64,000 nucleotides of DNA from Methylobacterium currus (lineage in GTDB: Bacteria > Pseudomonadota > Alphaproteobacteria > Rhizobiales > Beijerinckiaceae): assembly GCF_003058325.1 (NCBI RefSeq), contig NZ_CP028843.1, forward strand, positions 4,252,001-4,316,000. The letters run 5' to 3'. Shown here one piece after another: positions 55,452-64,000 of this stretch. Below the pieces are notes generated by a model. The model saw only the letters and a list, made by a program, of their open reading frames with translations, was not told the origin of the DNA and did not search any database. The position numbers and the translations under genes were made by a program. Each line of letters starts with the position of its first letter. Position 1 is the stretch's first letter.

Positions 55452-55957
55452 TCGTGGTAGATGCCTCCGCGCTGATGGCCATTGCTCAGGACGAAGCGCA
55501 GGCCGCAGCCTGCACGGCCGTGCTCGTCGCCGAACCGCACATCCTCATCTCGGCCGGCACGTCGGCCGAAGCCATGATCGTCTCAGGGCGGCGGAACGTT
55601 GCCGAGGGCGTGAGGGCCCTGGTCGATGATCTCGCGTTCGAGATCTTCCCCGTCACGGCGGCCGTGGCGTATGATTGCGCGGCCGCGTACGCGACGTGGG
55701 GCAAGGGCGTGCATCCGGCCGGCCTGAACCTGGGCGACTGCTTCGCCGACATGTTGGCTACGGCACGCGGATGCCCCTTGCTGTTCGTCGGCGACGATTT
55801 CGCCCACACCGATGTGACGAATGCGCTGAGCACGGCTCAAAAACGGCCCCGATCCTGCAAAGCCCCTCCGGACGGCCTGATCGCCGCCCACCGGAACCCG
55901 GAGCTTCGCGCATGGATGTCGGCGTGTTCATCCCGATCGGCAACAACGGCTGGCTGA
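55448..55957 (+). CDS. vapC: VapC-type PIN-domain toxin with C-terminal extension
   Basis: PIN nuclease: D5 ([11 protein letters not shown]), E41 (SAEAMIV), D97 ([12 protein letters not shown]), D116 ([13 protein letters not shown]). Such toxins cut tRNA or other RNA and are blocked by the antitoxin. The fold should end near NAL at about residue 127; the frame goes on to residue 169 with a basic, repeat-poor extension that overlaps the first 46 bp of rutA. The extension looks like read-through after loss of the normal stop. GTG start inside the antitoxin stop (GTGA). Confidence 0.88.
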   Translation: MIVVDASALMAIAQDEAQAAACTAVLVAEPHILISAGTSAEAMIVSGRRNVAEGVRALVDDLAFEIFPVTAAVAYDCAAAYATWGKGVHPAGLNLGDCFADMLATARGCPLLFVGDDFAHTDVTNALSTAQKRPRSCKAPPDGLIAAHRNPELRAWMSACSSRSATTAG

Positions 55958-56994
55958 TCTCGGAGGCGGCCCCGCAATACAAGCCGAGCTTCGCCCTCAA
56001 CAAGGCGATCGTGCAGAAGGCTGAAGGCTACGGGCTCGATTTCGCCCTCTCGATGATCAAGCTGCACGGCTTCGGCGGCAAGACCGAGTTCTGGGACTAC
56101 AACCTCGAATCCTTCACGCTGATGGCCGGCCTCGCGGCGGTGACGGAGCGGATCACGCTCTTCGCCTCGACCGCGGTGCTGACCCTGCCGCCGGCCCTCG
56201 TCGCCCGGATGGCGACCACGATCGATTCCATCGCCCCCGGCCGCTTCGGGGTGAACATCGTCTCCGGCTGGCAGAAGGCTGAGTATTCGCAGATGGGCCT
56301 GTGGCCCGGCGACGACTATTTCGGTTACCGCTACGACTACTCCACCGAGTACGTCCGGGTGATGAAGGAGCTGTGGCAGACCGGTCATTCGGACTTCCAG
56401 GGCGAGCATTTCCGGATGGAGGGATGCATGATGAAGCCCGCGCCCTCCGGCCCGATCCCGATCGTCGCCGCCGGCCAGAGCGGGCGCGGCATGGACTTCG
56501 CGGCCGAGTACGCCGACTACAACTTCGTCCTGGGCACCGGCCTCAACACGCCGAAAGCCTGCGCGCCGACCTGCGCCCGGCTGATCGAGGCCACCGCCAG
56601 GACCGGGCGCGACGTCGGCTCCTATGTGCTGATGATGGTGATCGCCGACGAGACCGACGCGGCGGCGGAGGCGCGCTGGATGGAGTACCGCCAGGGGGCC
56701 GACGTGGCGGCTTTGGCCTGGATGCTCGACCAGAGCAGCCAGGACAAGAACGCGTCCGCCGATTCGACCGCGACCTGGATGAACCTCCCCGAGGGCGCGG
56801 TGAACTTCAACATGGGCACGCTGGTCGGCTCCTACGCCAAGGTGGCGCGGATGCTCGACGAGGCGGCGTCAGTGCCGGGGGTGAAGGGCATCATGCTGAC
56901 TTTCGACGATTTTCTCGCCGGCCTCGACGCCTTCGGCACGCGGATCCAGCCGCTGATGGCCTGCCGGCAGGATCGACGGGGGATCGCCGCGTGA
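55912..56994 (+). CDS. rutA: Pyrimidine monooxygenase RutA
   Basis: 360 residues. It opens the uracil ring with FMNH2 and O2, giving a ureidoacrylate peracid. Very strong match in pattern to E. coli Rut[92 protein letters not shown] and [21 protein letters not shown] 55912 lies inside the vapC frame. The rest of the rut operon (rutB-G) is not seen; an amidase follows instead, coupled by GTGA. Confidence 0.95.
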   Translation: MDVGVFIPIGNNGWLISEAAPQYKPSFALNKAIVQKAEGYGLDFALSMIKLHGFGGKTEFWDYNLESFTLMAGLAAVTERITLFASTAVLTLPPALVARMATTIDSIAPGRFGVNIVSGWQKAEYSQMGLWPGDDYFGYRYDYSTEYVRVMKELWQTGHSDFQGEHFRMEGCMMKPAPSGPIPIVAAGQSGRGMDFAAEYADYNFVLGTGLNTPKACAPTCARLIEATARTGRDVGSYVLMMVIADETDAAAEARWMEYRQGADVAALAWMLDQSSQDKNASADSTATWMNLPEGAVNFNMGTLVGSYAKVARMLDEAASVPGVKGIMLTFDDFLAGLDAFGTRIQPLMACRQDRRGIAA

Positions 56995-58574
56995 CGGTCT
57001 CCGACGCGCTCATCGCCCGCACCATCCTGGCCGGCACGGTGGCCGACGCCGCCCCGGCCCGGGACCTGCCCTCCGCTTGGGAGCGGGACGCGCCCGAGCC
57101 GGCCCATGCCGAGCAGCGCCTGCGGGAGGCCGCGGGACCGACCGGGGAGGCGGCGCCCGTCACGCCGCCCCTGCCGCCCGTCGAGGGCGGCCCGCTCCAG
57201 GCCCTCGGGATCGGCGCGCTCCAGGCCGCCTACGCGGCGGGGGCGACCGACCCGGTGGCGCTCGTCGCAGCGTTGCAGGAGCGCATCGCCCGCCACCCGT
57301 CCGGCCGCGACGCGGTCCTGGCTCCGGTGCCGGGCGCGGCAGGAGCGGCGGAGGAGAGCGCCCGGCGGATCAGGGCCGGGCAGGCCCGCCCCCTCGAAGG
57401 CATCCCCTTCGGCATCAAGGACATCATCGACTGCGCCGGCGCCCCCGTGACCTGCGGCTCGCGCCTCACCGGCGCGCGGGTGGCGCAAGGCGACGCGACC
57501 GTGGTGGCGCGGCTCAGGGCCGCCGGCGCGATCCCGCTGGCGATGCTCGCCACCACCGAATTCGCCTGCGGCTCGGCCCACAACCCGCGCTACGGCGCGG
57601 TCGCCAACCCATGGAACCGGACGCGCTGGACCGGGGGCTCCTCCACCGGCTCTGGCGCGGCGCTCGCCGCCCGGCTGCTGCCGCTCGCGCTCGGCACCGA
57701 TACCGGCGGCTCGATCCGGGCGCCTGCGGCCTGGTGCGGCATCGCCGGCCTCAAGCCGACCCGCGGTCTGGTGCCGCGCACCGGCGTCGCGCCCCTGTCC
57801 TGGACCCTCGACCATGTCGGCCCGATGGCCCGCTCGGCCGAGGACCTCGCCCGGGTGATGCCCTGGATCGCCGGCCCCGATGGCGCCGACCCGCACGCCG
57901 CGGGCCGCTACGACGCCGCCCGGGCGCGAGGGCTGTCGGGCCTCAAGGTCGGCGTGCCGGACGGCTGGTTCACGGCGATGCAGGACGATGCCGTGCTCGC
58001 CGGCTGGCAGGCGATGCTGCGGGAGCTGGAGCGACAGGGCGCGCGCCTCGTGCCGGTCGATCTCGGACCGGTCGCGACCGCCCACCAGGACGGCTACACG
58101 ATCGTGATGGCGGAACTGGCCTCGCTCCAGGAGCCCGACCTCGACCGCGCGGCGGCGCTCGATCCCGGCACCCGCGCCCGGATGGAGCAGGGCCGGCTCT
58201 TTTCCGCCACGGACTACCTGCGCTCCTTACGCCGCCGGCCCGTCGTGCTGGCGCAGGTCCTCGATGCCCTGAGCGATGTCGACGTGCTGGTGACCCCGGG
58301 CCTCGGGGCTGAGGCGGCGTCGCTCGATACCCTGACGGTCGAGGTCGACGGCGAGTCCCATCCGCTCCAGGCGGTGCTGCCGCGCAACACGATGCTGTTC
58401 GACTATATCGGCCTGCCGGCCCTGATGCTGCCGACCGGATTCGGCCGGGCCGGCCTGCCGGTCGCCGCGCAGGTCGTCGGCAAGCCCTATGACGATGCCC
58501 TGTGCCTGGGCGTCGGGGCGGCGTTCCAGCGGGAGACGGGACATCACCTCGCGGCGCCGCCGGAGGAACGGTGA
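56991..58574 (+). CDS. Amidase-signature family enzyme coupled to rutA
   Basis: 527 residues. The catalytic Lys is in [10 protein letters not shown], the Ser pair in [14 protein letters not shown] and [14 protein letters not shown], the Ser-cis-Ser-Lys triad of the AS family. The last part has [23 protein letters not shown]. The first ~75 residues are an Ala/Pro-rich extension ahead of the fold. The GTG start shares GTGA with the rutA stop. In the Rut pathway, RutB (a different, isochorismatase-like family) cleaves the ureido acid; this amidase may take that place, but that is inference. Confidence 0.88.
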   Translation: MTVSDALIARTILAGTVADAAPARDLPSAWERDAPEPAHAEQRLREAAGPTGEAAPVTPPLPPVEGGPLQALGIGALQAAYAAGATDPVALVAALQERIARHPSGRDAVLAPVPGAAGAAEESARRIRAGQARPLEGIPFGIKDIIDCAGAPVTCGSRLTGARVAQGDATVVARLRAAGAIPLAMLATTEFACGSAHNPRYGAVANPWNRTRWTGGSSTGSGAALAARLLPLALGTDTGGSIRAPAAWCGIAGLKPTRGLVPRTGVAPLSWTLDHVGPMARSAEDLARVMPWIAGPDGADPHAAGRYDAARARGLSGLKVGVPDGWFTAMQDDAVLAGWQAMLRELERQGARLVPVDLGPVATAHQDGYTIVMAELASLQEPDLDRAAALDPGTRARMEQGRLFSATDYLRSLRRRPVVLAQVLDALSDVDVLVTPGLGAEAASLDTLTVEVDGESHPLQAVLPRNTMLFDYIGLPALMLPTGFGRAGLPVAAQVVGKPYDDALCLGVGAAFQRETGHHLAAPPEER

Positions 58575-58578
58575 CCGC

Positions 58579-59475
58579 TCACCCTCCGAGAGTCCGTTCC
58601 GCCGCCGCGACGAGCCAGGCCGCCATCGCGGGGGCGACCTCGTCGGCCTGATCGCTCCAGCGCGCCACCTGGATCTTGGAGCAGGGCCGCATCTCGGCCC
58701 GCCGCACCAGACGGGTCAGTCTGCGCCGGCGAAGCGCGTCGGCGACGAGGAGCGATCGGGCGAGGACGATGCCATTGCCGTCCTGTGCCGCGTGCAGGGC
58801 ACCGCCGATGTCGCGAAATCGCATCGCGGGCGGGCGTCGTCCGTCATCGCCGAGCCATGACGACCAGGACCATTCGTTGCCGATGCCGTCGGCGGCGTAC
58901 CCCTTCGCGAGCCGCGGAAGCCGGCGCCAGTCGCCGTCGAGGCTGGAGCGACGGAGCACGGGGGCGGCGACCGGGAAGACGCTCTCGGCCGGGAACGGCA
59001 CCTCGCTCCGGCTGCCGCCCTGCGCCTCGCGCGGGATCCAGTGCAGCGCCAGGTCGGTCTCGCCCTGTGCGGCGCCAAGCCTGCTGTCCCACGTCGTCAC
59101 CTCGATCGTGAGCGCCGGAAAGGCCGCGGCCAGGTCCGGGAGGCGCGGCGAGAGCCACCACGCGAGCAGAGCGCCGCTGACGCCGATCCGGAAGGGCCGC
59201 GAAGCCCGCTCGCCCGACACCGTCTCCCGCAATCCCGCCAGCGTCGCGAGCAGCGGGGCGATCTCCCGCGCGAGGCGTTCGCCCGCCCCTGTCGGCCGCA
59301 GGCCCGGATTCAGCCGTTCCAGCAACGGGACGCCGAAATTCTCCTCCAGCCCGCGCAGGCGATGGCTGACGGCGCTCTGGGTGAGGCCGAGTTCGGCGGC
59401 GGCCTGCGTCACGCTGCCATGCCGCAGCACGGCATCGAACGCCACGAGACCGGGGAAGGGGGGCAATCGGCGCAT
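58579..59475 (-). CDS. LysR-family transcription regulator
   Basis: 298 residues. The winged helix starts LVAFDAVLRHGSVTQAAAELGLTQSAVSHRLRGLEENFGVPLLER, with the effector domain after about residue 90. It is similar to GcvA-type regulators in the opening (MRRLPPFPGLVAFDA). It is divergent from the MFS transporter gene at 59565, which it probably controls; the amidase is convergent with it. Confidence 0.92.
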   Translation of the reverse strand: MRRLPPFPGLVAFDAVLRHGSVTQAAAELGLTQSAVSHRLRGLEENFGVPLLERLNPGLRPTGAGERLAREIAPLLATLAGLRETVSGERASRPFRIGVSGALLAWWLSPRLPDLAAAFPALTIEVTTWDSRLGAAQGETDLALHWIPREAQGGSRSEVPFPAESVFPVAAPVLRRSSLDGDWRRLPRLAKGYAADGIGNEWSWSSWLGDDGRRPPAMRFRDIGGALHAAQDGNGIVLARSLLVADALRRRRLTRLVRRAEMRPCSKIQVARWSDQADEVAPAMAAWLVAAAERTLGG

Positions 59476-59491
59476 CGGTATTGTCCGGGCC

Positions 59492-59508
59492 CATGAAACG
59501 GGTTCATG
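59492..59508. promoter_or_regulatory. Candidate LysR operator
   Basis: Dyad CATGAA-N5-TTCATG (59492-59508) in the divergent gap between the LysR gene and the MFS gene. It is the only clear inverted repeat there. Confidence 0.5.
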
Positions 59509-59564
59509 CGGACGGTTGCAACTCTCATTTGCTTCGATGCCGCAGTCTCGCGCTGATCGCGCTC

Positions 59565-60971
59565 ATGAGCATCGACGACAATCTCCCTGTCATCTGGGAT
59601 CGACGCGCGCGCCTCACCGCTTGCGTGCTCGGCCTTGGGGCCTTCCTGACGCAATTCGACGTGACGGCCCTGGTCGTCGTCATGCCGGAAATCGGCCGCG
59701 ACCTCGCCATCGGGCGACCGGGCCTCGCCTGGGTCATCGACGCCTACAGCCTCGCCTTCACGGCCGCCCTGCTGGCCGCGGGGGCCCTGGCGGACCGCTA
59801 CGGCCGGCGCCGGTCGCTGCTGCTCGGCAACGCGCTGTTCGCCGCCGCCTCGCTTGCCTGCGCCCTCGCCTGGACTGCGCCCGCCCTGTGGGTGGCCCGC
59901 GCCGGGCAGGGCCTCGGAGCGGCCCTCCTGATCACCGGTGCCCTCGCGTCGATCGCGGCGGCCTTCCCTGAGGCCGCGCTGCGCGCGCGCGCCTACGCCC
60001 TCATCGGGATCCTGTCTGGCATCGCGATGGCGCTCGGGCCGACCCTCGGCGGCCTGCTCGCCTCCTGGCTCGGATGGCGCGCGATTTTCCTCGCGAATGT
60101 TCTGCCTGGTGCGCTGATCGCGCTCGCCGTGCCGCGCCTCGTCGGCGAGGGTCGGGCGGGAATGAGGCTTCCGGTCGATTGGCCTGGACTGGTCCTCCTG
60201 ACCTTTGCACTGGGCCTCGCGATCGAGAGCTGTCTCCAGATCCGGACCCCGGTCCGCTGCGTCGTCAGCCTGGCCGTCAGTCTCTCCCTCGCTCTGATCT
60301 TCGCATCCAGGCAGCGCAGACGCGACCATCCACTGATCGATCCGGCCCTTGTGTCGGATCGTCGTGTCAAAGCCGTCGTCGTCCTCCTGCTCGCCGTCTC
60401 GGCAGGCTATTGGGCCGTTCTGGTCTACCTGCCGGTCTTCCTCATGTCGGCCTGCGGGCTCGGCGCTCAGGCGGCCGGCGTCGCGTTGCTCGCCGCGACG
60501 CTGCCCATGCTGGTGCTGCCCCTGGTGGGCGGTCGCATGATTCGGAATTTCGGCTGGCGGCGCTCGTTCGGCATCGCGCTCGCGCTGATCGTCATCGGGA
60601 ACGCGGTCCTGACGGGAGCGGCCGTTGCCGGCCCCTCGGCCTTCGCCGGCTCCCTCGCCGGCATGGCGGCCTTCGCCGGCTCCCTCGCCGGCATGGCGGC
60701 CGTCGGCGCGGGGGCGGCCCTCGCGCATCCCCAGCTGTCCGGGGCCATCGTCGCCCTCGCGCCGTCCGAGACCGCGGGCATGGCCTCGGCCGTCACGATG
60801 GTGGCGCGTCAGGGCGGGTTCGCGCTCGGCGTGGCGGTGCTCGGCGTGCTGGCGCCGACGACCCCGAGCGGCGCAGGATTCGCGGCCGTTTTCGGCTTCG
60901 CCGCCGTCACCGGATTGATCGGGCTCGGCGCCTGCCGCCTACTCCCGGACTACGCGGTGCGGCAGCGATGA
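59565..60971 (+). CDS. MFS transporter, DHA2-like drug exporter
   Basis: 468 residues with about 14 helices. Early motifs: LGLGAFLTQFDVTALVVVMPEIGRDL, ADRYGRRRSLLLGN (motif A with the R-R). A 30-bp tandem duplication in the later part gives AFAGSLAGMA twice in a helix, lengthening it by ten residues. ATG 59565 (MSIDDN) is preferred; an ATG at 59481 in the same frame would add 28 residues across the operator. It is divergent from its presumed LysR regulator. Substrate unknown. Confidence 0.9.
   Translation: MSIDDNLPVIWDRRARLTACVLGLGAFLTQFDVTALVVVMPEIGRDLAIGRPGLAWVIDAYSLAFTAALLAAGALADRYGRRRSLLLGNALFAAASLACALAWTAPALWVARAGQGLGAALLITGALASIAAAFPEAALRARAYALIGILSGIAMALGPTLGGLLASWLGWRAIFLANVLPGALIALAVPRLVGEGRAGMRLPVDWPGLVLLTFALGLAIESCLQIRTPVRCVVSLAVSLSLALIFASRQRRRDHPLIDPALVSDRRVKAVVVLLLAVSAGYWAVLVYLPVFLMSACGLGAQAAGVALLAATLPMLVLPLVGGRMIRNFGWRRSFGIALALIVIGNAVLTGAAVAGPSAFAGSLAGMAAFAGSLAGMAAVGAGAALAHPQLSGAIVALAPSETAGMASAVTMVARQGGFALGVAVLGVLAPTTPSGAGFAAVFGFAAVTGLIGLGACRLLPDYAVRQR
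60639..60698. repeat. 30-bp perfect tandem duplication in the MFS gene
   Basis: Two identical 30-bp units (60639-60668 and 60669-60698) encode AFAGSLAGMA twice. In frame; it lengthens a predicted membrane helix. Confidence 0.93.
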
Positions 60972-61013
60972 AGCCCCATGCGAAGCGGGCGCGCCCGGCT
61001 CACCTGCGGCGCG

Positions 61014-64000
61014 TCAATACTCCCACTCCGCCCCCACCCCCACGGCCGTGCGCCCATCCGCCCCGGCCTCGCCCTGCACCTTGATCCGCCCGGTCACGTC
61101 GTAGGTGATGGTCGCGGCGCTGTCCTCCGGTCGTGCCCCGGCGCGCACGCCGACATTGACGCGCTCGCCGAGCGCCCGCGACAGGCCGACCGCCGCGCCG
61201 CCCTTCGATCCGGCCTGGATGTCGAGGCTGTCGAGGCCGAGGCCCTTGCGGGCGCTCTCGAACACGTCGGGACCGCCGGCGCCGCCGGAGAGCTGCGCCA
61301 CTCCTTGCGCCAGTTGCAGCGCCTGGAACGGGGAGAGGCCGCCCGAGGCCTTCTTGAACAAGAGGCGCGACAGCACCTCGTCCTGCGGCAGCGGCGGCTC
61401 GGAGGTCAGGGCGAAGTCGGGCTGGTTCGCCGGGCCGGTGACGGCGATCTTGGCGGTCACGTCGCCGGCCTGGGACTGGGCCAGGAAGTCGAGGTCGGGC
61501 GCCGTCAGGTCGCCCGCGAAGGTCAGGCGGCCGCGGGCAAAATCGAGGCGCTGGCCGACGATCTGGATCCGGCCGCGGCGCATCGCGAAGGCGCCGTTCG
61601 CCACCGGCGCCGCCGAGGTGCCGGTGAGGCGCAAGTTGCCCCCGAGTTCGGCGTCGATGCCGCGGCCGCGCACGGTGATGCGGCCGGGGGCATTCACCGC
61701 GATGTCGAGGGTCGCGAGGAAGGGCGGGGTCTTCGCCCCGCGCCGCGACGCGGCCTCGCGCTTCGCCCGGGCCGCGAGGCGGGCGCGGGTCTGCGGCGGC
61801 GCGTTGACATGGCGGATGCCCGGCAGCGGCTGCACCGTGGCGGGCAGGCGGTCGGGCACCGAGACGTCGAGGGAGACGACGTCGACCTGGCCGGTGATCC
61901 GCGGGGTGCGGGCGAGCGGCCCGGTGAGCGACAGGTTGAGGCCGGAGATCAGCGTCATCAGCGGGCTCGAGACCAGCTCGGCCCGGTCGGCCCGGATGGT
62001 CAGGTTGCCCGGGAAACCCGCTGCCGGCTCGACGGCGACGCGCCCTTGAGCCTGCACGGTGCCGCCGTTGCGGGTGGCGGCGGTCAGGCGCTCGATCACG
62101 ATCGTGTCGCCGCGGCCGACGATTCGTCCCTGGACGTCGGTGAGGCGCACGCCCTGGAGCGGGTCGGTGAAGCTACCGCCGGTGAGAACCGCCGAGCCGT
62201 CGACCTTCGGCGCCTGGAGGGTGCCGGTCACGCCGGCATCGAGGGCGACCCGGCCGGTGAGGCGCTGGCCGCCCGCCGCCAGCAGCGTGTTGGCGAGCGC
62301 CGCGTCGAGGGTGCCGCGGGTGCGGACCGACAGGGCGCCGCCGGCCTCCACGGGCAGCGAACCGGAAAGAGCGAGCTGCAAGCCGCGGCCGGCCGTCACC
62401 GTCCCGTCGAGGCCGGCGCGGCCGTCCTCGATCCGGCCCGAAGCCTTGGCGTCGATCGGCGGCAGGCCGGCGGAGCGGGTCTCGGGCGTCACGAGCCGCG
62501 ACAGGCTCAGGGAATAGCGCCCCTCCGGACTGGCCGCCGGACCGGCGAGCAGAGCCTCGGCGTCGAGGGTGCCGGAGAGGGCCAGGCTCGGCGAGGCGAT
62601 GCGGGCCATCGCCAGCGGCACGCCCTTCAGGCCGAGCCGCAGGTCGAGGCGCTGACCGATCGTGCCGTCGACGCTGGCGCGGCCGGAGCCGGCGGCAATG
62701 GCGAGACCTGCGATCGTGACGCCCTCGTCCCGGAACGTGATCGTCGCCGGACCGGCGAGCGCCAGCCGGTCGGCCCCGCGCACCGCGCTGAGGCGGGTGA
62801 GGTCGAGGCGCGGGCGATCGGCCGGGATCAGCCGGGCGGCGCCGTCGAGGGCGAAGCCCCGGGCCCGGGCCTGGAGCACGAGGTCGCTGCCGTCGGGCGC
62901 CGGCTTGGCGTCGAGGCGGATCGCCTCGATCGTCTCGGCACCGGCGACCAGCCGGTCGGCATTGAGCCGGCCGGAGACCCGGGGGCTTGTCCAGAGGTCG
63001 GTGCCGGAGAGATCCGCATCGAGGCGCGAGAGCGCCACGCCGGCGCCGCGCACGCCCTCGCCGGTCGCCCGCACCCTTGCATCCTGCCGGCCGCCGGCGC
63101 GGGACAGGGTGATCGCGGCGTCGAGGCGGCCCTGGAGACGGGTGAGCGCCAGGGTCGAGAGATCGTCGAGGTCGCCGGCCTTCAGGGTCACCTCGCCCTC
63201 GCCGAGGCGCGAGCCTGGATCGACTGCCGCGCGACCCGTGAGGGTGACCGATCCGAGCGTCAGGCTGAGGCGGTCGAGCAGCCAGTCGGCGTCGCGGCGG
63301 GCGAGGTGGAGGTCGCCGGCGAGCGGCTTGCCGTCGACCCGGCCGGACAGGGCCAGGGTTCCGTCGAGGGCGCCGGTGGCGTCGGTGATCGTCGCCCGGG
63401 CGGCGAGGTCGCGGACCGGGCGGCCCATCGCCCGGGCCTCCGGGGCCGCCAGGGCGAGGGCGAGGTCGGGGCGCTCCAGCGAGCCGGTGAGGCGGGCATC
63501 CAGCGCGGCCCGGCCGGCGAGCTCGGAATCGAGGGTGGCGAGGTCGGCGAGGTCGACCCGGCCGGTCATGTCGGCCTTGGTCTCGGTGGCGCGGCCGTCG
63601 ATCGTGGCCGTCACGGCGTGCCCGGTCAGGCGCGCGGCCTGGACGGCGTAGCCGTCGGGCAGGCGGGTCAGGCGTCCGGAGAAGCGCGGATCGCGGCCGA
63701 GCGTCCGGTCGAGGGCCGGGGTACCGAGGACGAGCTTTTCGGTGCTCGCCTCGACGTCGGCGGTGACGCCGGCCCGGCCGGGATCGCCGGAGAGGAGCGC
63801 CTTGACGGCGACGCGGCCGCCGAGCGGCCGGCCGGCGGCGAGGGAGAAGGCCGCGAGGTCGGGCAGCTCCGCCTGGAGCGTCCCCGCCACCACGTCGCGG
63901 CCGATCCGGCCGGCATAGCGGGCATGGGCGGTCGGCGCCTCGATGGTCACCGCGTCGAGATCGGCGACGCCGTTCGGGTCGATCCGGCCGGCGAGGCGGA
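61014..64000 (-). CDS. tamB: Translocation and assembly module protein TamB (5' part off the window)
   Basis: C-terminal ~995 residues; the N-terminus lies beyond the right edge. It consists of repeated beta-strand segments with LDG/ARLTG-type patterns, the hallmark of long beta-groove lipid/protein transfer proteins of the AsmA/TamB class. The last ~330 residues form the TamB C-terminal domain (TGTSAAPVANGAFAMRRGRIQIVGQRLDFARGRLTFAGDL and FALTSEPPLPQDEVLSRLLFKKASGGLSPFQALQLAQ), ending VGVGAEWEY, the aromatic terminus. It spans the envelope and works with TamA, which is not in view. The frame is open through 64000. Confidence 0.93.
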   Translation of the reverse strand, partial: RLAGRIDPNGVADLDAVTIEAPTAHARYAGRIGRDVVAGTLQAELPDLAAFSLAAGRPLGGRVAVKALLSGDPGRAGVTADVEASTEKLVLGTPALDRTLGRDPRFSGRLTRLPDGYAVQAARLTGHAVTATIDGRATETKADMTGRVDLADLATLDSELAGRAALDARLTGSLERPDLALALAAPEARAMGRPVRDLAARATITDATGALDGTLALSGRVDGKPLAGDLHLARRDADWLLDRLSLTLGSVTLTGRAAVDPGSRLGEGEVTLKAGDLDDLSTLALTRLQGRLDAAITLSRAGGRQDARVRATGEGVRGAGVALSRLDADLSGTDLWTSPRVSGRLNADRLVAGAETIEAIRLDAKPAPDGSDLVLQARARGFALDGAARLIPADRPRLDLTRLSAVRGADRLALAGPATITFRDEGVTIAGLAIAAGSGRASVDGTIGQRLDLRLGLKGVPLAMARIASPSLALSGTLDAEALLAGPAASPEGRYSLSLSRLVTPETRSAGLPPIDAKASGRIEDGRAGLDGTVTAGRGLQLALSGSLPVEAGGALSVRTRGTLDAALANTLLAAGGQRLTGRVALDAGVTGTLQAPKVDGSAVLTGGSFTDPLQGVRLTDVQGRIVGRGDTIVIERLTAATRNGGTVQAQGRVAVEPAAGFPGNLTIRADRAELVSSPLMTLISGLNLSLTGPLARTPRITGQVDVVSLDVSVPDRLPATVQPLPGIRHVNAPPQTRARLAARAKREAASRRGAKTPPFLATLDIAVNAPGRITVRGRGIDAELGGNLRLTGTSAAPVANGAFAMRRGRIQIVGQRLDFARGRLTFAGDLTAPDLDFLAQSQAGDVTAKIAVTGPANQPDFALTSEPPLPQDEVLSRLLFKKASGGLSPFQALQLAQGVAQLSGGAGGPDVFESARKGLGLDSLDIQAGSKGGAAVGLSRALGERVNVGVRAGARPEDSAATITYDVTGRIKVQGEAGADGRTAVGVGAEWEY

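Overview
The window is very GC-rich and densely coded. Its gene content fits an alphaproteobacterium of the order Hyphomicrobiales, most likely Methylobacterium or a close relative. The pointers are hopanoid genes hpnN, hpnH and hpnG around ispH, an NDUFA12-type complex I accessory protein followed by a DUF2155 protein, a B12-dependent class II ribonucleotide reductase, purU, and small palindromic intergenic repeats. The genus is an inference from gene content, not a database match.

Layout, left to right. 1-2.1 kb: NtrC-type two-component pair. 2.3-13.7 kb: housekeeping and repair genes (ankyrin-like protein, nrdJ, NDUFA12, DUF2155, Api92-like protein, ung, a 5'-nucleotidase-like phosphoesterase, hemH, an alkyltransferase). 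13.9-15.4 kb: SulP anion transporter. 15.8-25.2 kb: hopanoid region (hpnN; ispH-hpnH; convergent hpnG), followed by a GT-C-like membrane protein, a GtrA protein and a HAD-UbiA fusion that together resemble a polyprenyl-phosphate-sugar system. 25.5-30.9 kb: DEDDh exonuclease, ada with a recognisable Ada box, DUF4142, small proteins, an RraA-fold protein and two small palindromic elements. 31-36.7 kb: oligopeptide-type ABC operon led by a GlcG/HbpS gene. 36.9-42.7 kb: purU, ABC-F plus methyltransferase, nucleotide-sugar dehydrogenase, Crp/Fnr regulator. 42.7-46.7 kb: catabolic operon (diaminopropionate ammonia-lyase-like enzyme, M20 amidohydrolase, carbamoylase-type hydrolase) divergent from an Lrp regulator. 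46.8-51.6 kb: an epimerase gene broken by one TGA, then a TetR repressor divergent from an EmrAB-like efflux pair. 52-54.8 kb: polyamine-type ABC transporter without a binding protein. 54.8-61 kb: a decayed DUF1902 gene, a Phd/VapC toxin-antitoxin pair running into rutA and an amidase, and a LysR/MFS divergent pair. 61 kb to the end: tamB (5' part off the window).

Several operons are stitched by ATGA or GTGA overlaps (four genes at 31-36 kb; 38.4, 45.1, 53.1, 55.4 and 57.0 kb), which indicates translational coupling. The most distinctive features are a lipid-linked-sugar-like module beside the hopanoid genes, rutA paired with an amidase-signature enzyme, a near-textbook Ada operator, a TetR operator embedded in a promoter, an in-frame nonsense codon in an epimerase, a possible miniature inverted-repeat element, and repeated occurrence of short tandem duplications with a 15-bp (or 14/30-bp) period. 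No tRNA, rRNA, CRISPR array, transposase or prophage gene was recognised.
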